NCBI GenBank assembly: GCA_963513935.1
Contig: OY740773.1
Span: 99,867,291-99,931,290, forward strand
From: Aphrophora alni
Taxonomy: Eukaryota > Arthropoda > Insecta > Hemiptera > Aphrophoridae
Length of the DNA stretch: 64,000 nt
Reading direction: 5' to 3'
Both the position numbers and the translations under genes were made by a program. Every line of letters starts with the position of its first letter. Position 1 is the stretch's first letter. Under the pieces are notes generated by a model. That model did no database searches. It saw only the letters and a list, made by a program, of their open reading frames with translations, and was not told the DNA's origin. This document shows positions 57,291-64,000 of the stretch, piece after piece.

Positions 57291-58060
57291 TCAAAATAAC
57301 AAGTAAATAAATATTAGACTACGTTTCACAAAATAACAAGTAAATAAATATTACGTTTCACAAAATAACAAGTAAATAAATACTACGTTTCACAAAATAA
57401 CAAGTAAATAAATATTATGTTTCTCAAAATAACAAGTAAATTATTATTACGTTTCACAAAATAACAAGTAAATAAATATTAGACTACGTTTCACAAAATA
57501 ACAAGTAAATAAATATTACGTTTCTCAAAATAACAAGTAAATTATTATTACGTTTCACAAAATAACAAGTAAATAAATATTACGTTTCACAAAATAACAA
57601 GTAAATAAATATTAGACTACGTTTCACAAAATAACAAGTAAATAAATATTACGTTTCACAAAATGGCAAGTAAATAAGTATTACGTTTCACAAAATAACA
57701 AGTAAATAAATATAACGTTTCTCAAAATAACAAGTAAATAATTATTACGTTTCACAAAATAACAAGTAAATAAATATTAGACTACGTTTCACAAAATAAC
57801 AAGTAAATAAATATTACGTTTCACAAAATAACAAGTAAATAAATATTACGTTTCACAAAATAACAAGTAAATAAATATTAGACTACGTTTCACAAAATAA
57901 CAAGTAAATAAATATTACGTTTCTCAAAATAACAAGTAAATTATTATTGCGTTTCACAAAATAACAAGTAAATAAATATTACGTTTCACAAAATAACAAG
58001 TAAATAAATATTACTTTTCACAAAATAACAAGTAAATAAAAATTACATTGAACAAAATTG
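57286..58060 (+). repeat. 32/37-bp minisatellite with higher-order pattern
   Basis: Twenty-three units plus a partial one. The base unit is 32 bp (CGTTTCACAAAATAACAAG and the rest), and five units are longer by GACTA at their end. By my parse the long units are numbers 1, 6, 10, 15 and 18. A subtype with TTTCTCAAA is at units 5, 8, 14 and 20. The 5' edge coincides with the end of family C copy 6. Confidence 0.95.
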
Positions 58061-58264
58061 GTAAAAAACAAAAATGAACTTTTACCGCCGTCATTCAATG
58101 CTTGATTTTTAATCAAATATGATTTACGATGAAGACTTAATTTATAGCATAAACAAAACATGTTTAGGCCTTACTTTTAAAATATTAAAATGTTTTAAAA
58201 AATGGCAGCCAATGGTTCATTTTACTTTTTGACTCTCAAATACAGAATTGACATGTTTACTCTC
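58061..58264. other. Unannotated AT-rich sequence
   Basis: No feature recognised. Confidence 0.3.
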
Positions 58265-58535
58265 AAGGGTTCACTTTAATATGTAAGGGCCTACCCGAGG
58301 GACAAAGCTGGATCTACATTTTATTCGTGGAGTTTTGGGTTAGAACCCTCTCTTTCTTCATCTTTCCTAACCGGTTTCTCTTGATCAACTCTTGTTCTTT
58401 TCCGACTCTAACGCTACTAAGAGTATTCGAGGGATAGGGGGTCTTTATTTTATGTTCATTTCTTCTTTTTTAATGTTGATATAATTTATATTTGTTGACC
58501 GAGAGGTTTTTCGCCTTTAAACAAAAGCAAAGTGA
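58265..58535 (+). repeat. Family S dispersed repeat, copy 8 (complete)
   Basis: Head AGGGTTCACTTTAATATG, AGCTGGATCTACATTTT, TTTGGGTTAGAACCCTCTCT, TTCTTTTCCGACTCTAACG, GGGGGTCTTTATTTTATG, outer tail GACCGAGAGGTTTTTCGCCT. It abuts the tRNA-Tyr-like SINE that starts at 58550. Confidence 0.82.
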
Positions 58536-58549
58536 AGAGAGAAATCCAT

Positions 58550-58662
58550 ATGCTGGGAAGCGATTAAGGATAGCTCAGTTGGCAGAGCATTGGGATGTAA
58601 AGCCAAAGGTTCTATGTTCAATTCCCATTTTATATAGGTCGTATATTTTTCATTTGAAATAT
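58550..58662 (+). repeat. tRNA-Tyr-like SINE, copy 3
   Basis: GGATAGCTCAGTTGGCAGAG A-box and GTTCAATTCCCA B-box, followed by the family tail GGTCGTATATTTTTCATTTG. The anticodon-stem 5' side is changed compared with copy 2. Confidence 0.78.
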
Positions 58663-59269
58663 TATTTATTAGAAACTAGAAAATTAAAACCAAAACAATA
58701 AAGAACATATTTTTTTATGAAAAATGTGTTTCACCATTTATATTAATTTATTTTTGAAGATACATAATAAAAATAACACATAAATAACACACAACATTAT
58801 TATGCCTTTCTTTTTGCTCAGACTACACTTACTGCAATACATAAAGAGGAGCTAATCGACATAAACTTTAAACTGTCGATTAGGAACAAAAAGTATATTT
58901 ATGTCCCCTATAATATAATCTCCAGAAGAATGAAACTTTTCTTCATTTTGTAGCTAGATGCCCAATAATATCAGACTTGAGATTGTTTTATTTTAATAAA
59001 GAGTTATGTAAGGTTGTAATTTGTGTTTTATTTGAACAGATGGTATTGGTTTCTTCACATTAAATTTTAGAGAAAAGCTTGAAACTGTAATTTCTGAATT
59101 AAATATTTCACTGGAATATTTCCTAGATTTGAACCCGCTATAAATACACTAACATATTTATTTTAAAACTTTTTGTTGTTAGTTTTTTATCGTAATTCAT
59201 CCTGAAACCCTGAAGAAATAGGACTATATTTTAATGTACATATTTGCTTTCTTCAGACAAGGTTATTCG
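58663..59269. other. Unannotated AT-rich sequence
   Basis: No gene or element recognised. Confidence 0.35.
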
Positions 59270-59640
59270 AATAATGTATGGTATGTGAGAGGATATTAGC
59301 CGTATTTCGTTCATTTTTTATAACTCAAAATATGGTGTAGCTGCCATAAAAAAGCATAAAAGTCCATGCACTGTGTAAAATTTCTCAAAATTTGCATTAC
59401 CGATTTCGATTAAATTTAGTGAAATTTATATTAATTACCAAAAACCCATGTGTAAAATTTCCAATAATTGTAAATGTTTAAATAGATCAATATTTTGATT
59501 TAAAAAATAGTCTTTGGTTCAATCTAATTTTGGATTAACAACTACCGAACTGATATTTTGGTGAAGATTTCTTTTTATTTAGTTTTGGGGATGAGTGGGT
59601 GGGAGAGAGTTTGTGTTATTTTTGCGTAATTTATTTCTTA
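59270..59640 (+). repeat. Family C dispersed repeat, copy 7 (with tail)
   Basis: GGTGTAGCTGCCATAAAAAA, ACCGATTTCGATTAAATTTA, ACAACTACCGAACTGATATT, and the tail GGGATGAGTGGGTGGGAGAG. Confidence 0.7.
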
Positions 59641-59764
59641 ACAAACACTGATTTATTATTATTATTATAACTACTAAGAATTAAAATATATATATTCAAT
59701 ATTCAATAGCCCTTCAGTTCAAGGACAAATGATTTTCTATTAAAGAGCCTAATACAAAAAGGAA

Positions 59765-59985
59765 TGCTCTAATTTTATCCTTTATTATTATGCAATTTAA
59801 CGTTGAGTGTTATAACGGCACGGAGCACCTCTTATACACGTGTACAATCTACTGTGCACTTTAACCTTCAAAACATACTATGCTCTGGTTTATATAACGT
59901 CTAATATACATATTACAGCAGTTTCAATCATCCTCGTAAAAAGCCCATCACCCAACACCATAAAATGTCCATAATTGGAGTTTCT
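59765..59985 (+). repeat. Direct repeat H, copy 1
   Basis: CTCTTATACACGTGTACAAT, CTACTGTGCACTTTAACCTT and ATGTCCATAATTGGAGTTT recur in order at 60445-60655. Confidence 0.8.
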
Positions 59986-60111
59986 AGATTTTGTTACCAC
60001 CATTTTTGACTCTTATGTTATGACAAATGTACTAGTTTTTATTTTGCTTAGGCCTATTGTGTTTTTTTTGCATTATGATGAAAAGTATCGTTCATAACTC
60101 GTACCTAAAGT

Positions 60112-60168
60112 ACTTTTCCTGTGGTTGATCTAATTTCGATCGTAAAACACGATCGCAAACAGGAAAAG
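60112..60168. other. Nested palindrome
   Basis: CTTTTCCTGT pairs with ACAGGAAAAG, and inside it CGATCGT pairs with ACGATCG around a 5-base loop (AAAAC). The left side has extra unpaired bases. Confidence 0.75.
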
Positions 60169-60444
60169 GTCAATTTCGATCATAGTAAGGAAATAAACCT
60201 TCTTTTTACAGAGTGTTTCAGGTAAAAATCAAATTTTCTACAATCAATTTACAAACTAAACATTCAATATATAGATTTCAATTGATTTTTAATTATTAAT
60301 GACTTATTTATAGCTGCAATATATAACTTTCAGACGAACTGATTTTGAAAAATGTATCAGAAGTTGTTAAATTCAAAAGAAAAATACATTTTATATTAAA
60401 AGAGAAGAGTGTTTATAAGAGAGGCTTATAAAAAGAAAGGAAAG

Positions 60445-60655
60445 TTGTCTCTTTTTACCCTTTATACTACTACATAATAAAGTTAAGTGTTTTCTTTTGC
60501 ACTTTGCCACGGAACACCTATATAACTACTCTTATACACGTACACAATCTACTGTGAACTTTAACCTTACAGATTATGTTATAAATTATACGAGAATACA
60601 GTTGAGAAATTATAGCCAACGATACACCCGTGACATGTCCATAATTGGAATTATT
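60445..60655 (+). repeat. Direct repeat H, copy 2
   Basis: Partner of 59765-59985, about 680 bp downstream. Confidence 0.8.
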
Positions 60656-60714
60656 ATTTATTGATGTTCAAAGGCGAAAAACGTATCGGTCATCACCTTA
60701 TGAAACGAATATAA

Positions 60715-60895
60715 AAGAAAGACACCTCACCTTCGAATGCTCCAATAGCGTCAGCTTCGCAAGAAAGCAATATTTGATCAAAAGCTGATTGAAAAAATGA
60801 AAGATAGTTATCCAATCCAAGACTTATTATAAAACGTGTATATCTAACTAGGGTCCCTCGGGATTGCTACGCCAGTACTCACTATATTGAATTTA
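60715..60895 (-). repeat. Family S dispersed repeat, copy 9
   Basis: On the minus strand it has the TGAGTACTGGCGTAGCAATC head and a TGACGCTATTGGAGCATTCG end. The middle is diverged. Confidence 0.6.
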
Positions 60896-61199
60896 TTAGA
60901 CATCATCTATATTAGAGTTAGTTATAGTTTAGTTATTGTATCACTGAGGATGGCGAATTTATCGTTGAAACGTGTTTGATTAAGTAAACGTAATTTTTGT
61001 GAAATCTAGTCTTCGAGTTTTATTCTATCACAACTATCCACAAAACTTCAGTTCTGTAGTTGTCAGTCAAAAAGTAAAAATACAACCTCTTTGAAAAAAT
61101 ATGTAATCAAACAAATAGGTCTAATATACTTGTAAGGTGCCATAAATCCCATCTCAGTCAACGTTCATTTCTGTTTTTGACTGAACCATAACCTTTTTT
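60896..61199. other. Unannotated AT-rich sequence
   Basis: Contains CTGAGGATGGCGAATTTATC and TTGAAACGTG near 60950-60980, a phrase of the type often found near LINE 3' ends, without further support. Confidence 0.3.
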
Positions 61200-61560
61200 A
61201 ATTGAAATTTTACACGGGTTTGTGTCAATAATTCTTTACATTCCACTAAAGTTTGAACGAAATTGGTTCAACCGATTTTGAGATATTAATTTTGAGATAA
61301 CCAATTTTGTTTGGGTCACTACAGGCTACACTTTTTAAAATCGATAGTCCCAATTTTTATAAAATCGTAAATTAGTGTTTTTTTAATAATTTTGATCACA
61401 GATACCCCCAAAATTTGAGTTATAAAAAAAAATCGCTTTACCTGTTGGGGTGTAGAGAACTGTAAAGGACAGAATGTTTCCAAAACCACTTTTTTTGACT
61501 CAGAGGGCCTGAAAAGTGATACTCTCTCGAAACACTCGACACCAGTTTTTTAAACGCTGT
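61200..61560 (+). repeat. Family D dispersed repeat, copy 3
   Basis: TTCAACCGATTTTGAGATAT, GTAGAGAACTGTAAAGGACA, CCAAAACCACTTTTTTTGAC and TCAGAGGGCCTGAAAA. Confidence 0.62.
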
Positions 61561-61623
61561 AACATAACTTTCTCTATACTATACTATAAATATGTAATGT
61601 AAACATAAAACTATATACCCGAT

Positions 61624-62463
61624 GTCAATTTTAAACGCACCGCCATTGTGATCCCTTACAGCAATTATTAAATGGGAACTTCACTTACTTTTTAGTAACC
61701 ATTAAAAATATGAAATTTGAATCCGCAAATTTCGAATATGACTGTGTCAACTTTACAATTTCTTATAAAACCTATATTTCATGGAGTTTTCGGATTCTTT
61801 ACAAAATTTTAAAAGTTTTTTTTTATTCTTAGCAATTTTTTGTAAATCCAACAATAAGGAGCTAGATCAAAGATTTAATGTTTTTAGAACAACATTCGAA
61901 ATCTGGTGCTAATGTGTTGCCAAAGAAGAATCAATAATCACAATAAATATCAACAAGAACAACAAGGAGGAATCTCAGCTACTAATAATGTATGGTAAAA
62001 TAATCAGCTGATAAGATGTATTTTTTTACTCATACATTCCACATTATTTATGTGTTTATTTTGACAATTAAGAAAAGAAATAAAATTGTTTTATTAATCT
62101 AGAATTGTTTGACTACTTCTCGACTATACAATAATATTTTTCAATTGTTAAATTCAATTTTAAAATGAAGCTTAAACATAAGCAAATCATTAAATTTTTC
62201 ATATTTTGAAGGCTCTAGTTCCTAAACGGTTGAGTTTGCAAAACTTATGTCTAGGATAAAAAAAAAGTCTTATAAAGTTGTGTGGAATCTGGAAACCATG
62301 AAAAAAATGGAATTCCATTAGAAATTATTAATTGGTAAATGGAGGACGAATTTCTAAATTCCAATTTCATATTTTTAATAGAGTCTAAAAAGTAAGTGAA
62401 GTCCCCCGTTTAAGGTTTGCTGTAAATTTTGTAGTTTCAATGGTGGCCCGGTTAAAATGGACG
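61624..62463. mobile_element. Degenerate element with long inverted ends
   Basis: The left arm (61624-61850) and right arm (62235-62463) are diverged reverse complements. The best matched words are GACTTCACTTACTTTTTAG (right arm complement) against GAACTTCACTTACTTTTTAG at 61678, and TTAAAAATATGAAATT in both. About 840 bp in all, without a transposase frame. Confidence 0.7.
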
Positions 62464-64000
62464 AACGGAATTGAAACCGACTTTTCTATACTAGTATTTT
62501 CGTTGAATTGTAGAAACTTAGAATGTAAACTACAGAATATAAACATATATGTTTTACTACTCGTTCAAATTTATTTAAACAATTTCAGAGAGTCGTTTGC
62601 CCTTATTTATTTATACACACACGAACAACAATGAGTTTATAAAAGTCCAAAGTTACTTTTCGTTACTTTCTAAAGAACGTCGGACATGATTGCAATTTCT
62701 ATGTACAAGCAAAATACAGTACTTTGTAAGAATATCTGACACACATTTGGTTTCAAACCCGGTGTTTTTATTTCGTCTTGTAAAGTGTCCCCCATTTACA
62801 AACAATTTTTTAGGTCCTGGATAAAGTCCCTCAGTTAAAATTAAAATTATAAAGTTACATTTCTGCGTAATTAAATCCCTTAGAAGGTGTGAAAATAAGA
62901 GAGATATTTGTTTTTTGAAGACTAATTTAGAATGATCAAAGCAGGCGTCGAGTAGCACTTTGTACAACTTGTTTATGTGTATTTCTGTACTTTAAGCAAT
63001 GTGATATGAATAAGCGAAATATTTTATTATACATTAAGTAGTATATATAGTGTAAAGGTAATCATGTTTGGATTGCGTATGATAGTGGCAAGTGCGACCC
63101 AAACAGTGTCGGAACCTATGGTTTTTGTGTTTGAATGATCCAATTGGATTTACTTTCGTAGAAGCGTAAATGTGTCGTTATGAGAAGAAAGATAAACAAT
63201 TTTCAAAAAAGAGGAGAGATCGCGAACCATTCAGAAATGGCAATAAAGATGGAAATGCGAAAGGTGTACGTCAAGAATTATTTAAAAGATGGATGCGTGG
63301 TTAAGCAGAAATGTGAATATTTATATCAGAATGTTCTTGACATGCCTTCCTACACAAGATGCAAAAGACAGCTCGGCATGATTACACATACTGCGATAAA
63401 AAACAGGAAACCCTATCATACATTTTTTGAGAGACCTAATAGGAAAAATAAAATAGAGGAATCTAACCCAAGACTACAGGAAGAAAGTTGTAATTCCAGT
63501 GTCGGAATTACAACAACTATAAATACTACTATAGTTACTATACACAGTAGAGATGTAGATGTAAAATAATTATGTAAAATGTTTTAAATCGATTTTTTTT
63601 TTTGTTTCACTGAAAACACTTCTAAACGGTGTTTTAAAATTTTGACGGTTTTGGGCTGGGCATTTCCTTTCATTTGTATAGACTAGAGTTTATGTCAAGC
63701 ATTGTTTTTACGTATTAGGATGGGCAACCTATGTAAAGTATAATCCAAGTCACTGAGCAAAAGATACAAACAATTTAGTTAAAAGATGGATTGATTTTAT
63801 TAGAGTCCGTAGATAAAACCAAGTACCCTTCTAATTTCACAGGCGTATCTGTCTGTTAAATTGCTGCTTAAAAGACTTGGAATTTATAAAAATAAATGCC
63901 CCTACACGCCTACAAACCCAAAGTCGTATAGTTTTACCACACGCTTGACCCTTTTACTATCTCATGTAATTTTGTACACAGGTTTAAATCATAAATCTTC
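62464..64000. other. Unannotated end of window
   Basis: Holds two of the longer unexplained frames (104 residues on the minus strand, 62653-62967; 129 residues on the plus strand, 63180-63569). Neither has a recognisable domain. The end of the second overlaps a diverged, inverted piece of family S (about 63455-63490). I do not call a gene. Confidence 0.4.

Noticed and set aside
57286..58060. CRISPR array
   Set aside because: Units are contiguous with no unique spacers, and the rest of the window is clearly animal nuclear DNA. It is a minisatellite.
62653..62967. 104-residue minus-strand frame
   Set aside because: No motif, no splice context and no supporting repeat copy. It is of a length that can arise by chance in 64 kb.
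63180..63569. 129-residue plus-strand frame, the longest not tied to a transposon
   Set aside because: No recognisable domain, Lys-rich composition, and its last third overlaps a diverged family S piece. Probably chance, but transcript data could change this.

Overview
This window looks like insect nuclear DNA. It is AT-rich (by eye about two thirds or more A+T) and full of microsatellites. It carries TTAGG-type pentamer runs, decayed mariner and Tc1-like transposases, tRNA-derived SINEs, and DUF7869-type and Helitron-type fragments of a kind I know from arthropod genomes. A hemipteran-like insect is plausible, but I cannot fix the order or species from sequence alone. I find no convincing host protein-coding gene, no rRNA, no intact tRNA and no CRISPR. 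The window reads as an intergenic or intronic mobile-element graveyard, and most open frames are chance frames or fragments of dead transposons.

Layout. 1-1628 holds two direct copies of a 550-700 bp AT-rich block that differ mainly in the length of an (AT)n tract. 2.7-3.7 kb has a long (TG)n tract and two tRNA-Tyr-like SINE copies. 4.8-5.0 kb has a LINE RNase H remnant. 5.7-10.9 kb consists of old duplicated noncoding blocks and a TTAGG-type run. 11-14 kb has a (GA)n tract, a second SINE family, a Helitron-type N-terminal fragment and a hairpin element. 14-17.5 kb holds copies of two high-copy dispersed families, called C and S here. 18.0-19.8 kb is a dead Tc1-like element in which a 139-140 bp piece of its own transposase gene is repeated seven times in tandem. 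25.6-31.7 kb is the most striking structure: two roughly 2.37 kb inverted arms around a 1.04 kb spacer, with the same dead mariner in both arms and a third mariner fragment in the spacer. A fourth mariner fragment lies at 32.5 kb. 34.0-36.5 kb has a foldback element and a broken DUF7869-type gene. 38.9-45.9 kb has an element with long terminal inverted repeats, a short MITE, SINE copies and a second Tc1-like remnant. 48.8-53 kb has local direct duplications. 55.0-58.1 kb has a near-perfect hairpin and two minisatellites, with 55 bp units and 32/37 bp units. 58-62.5 kb has further S, C, D and SINE copies and a degenerate inverted-repeat element.

No gene set works together here. The biology is mobile-element decay, inverted and tandem duplication, and minisatellite growth from transposon sequence. 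All similarity calls come from reading motifs and from recalled family features. No database or alignment tool was used, and identities and copy boundaries are by eye.
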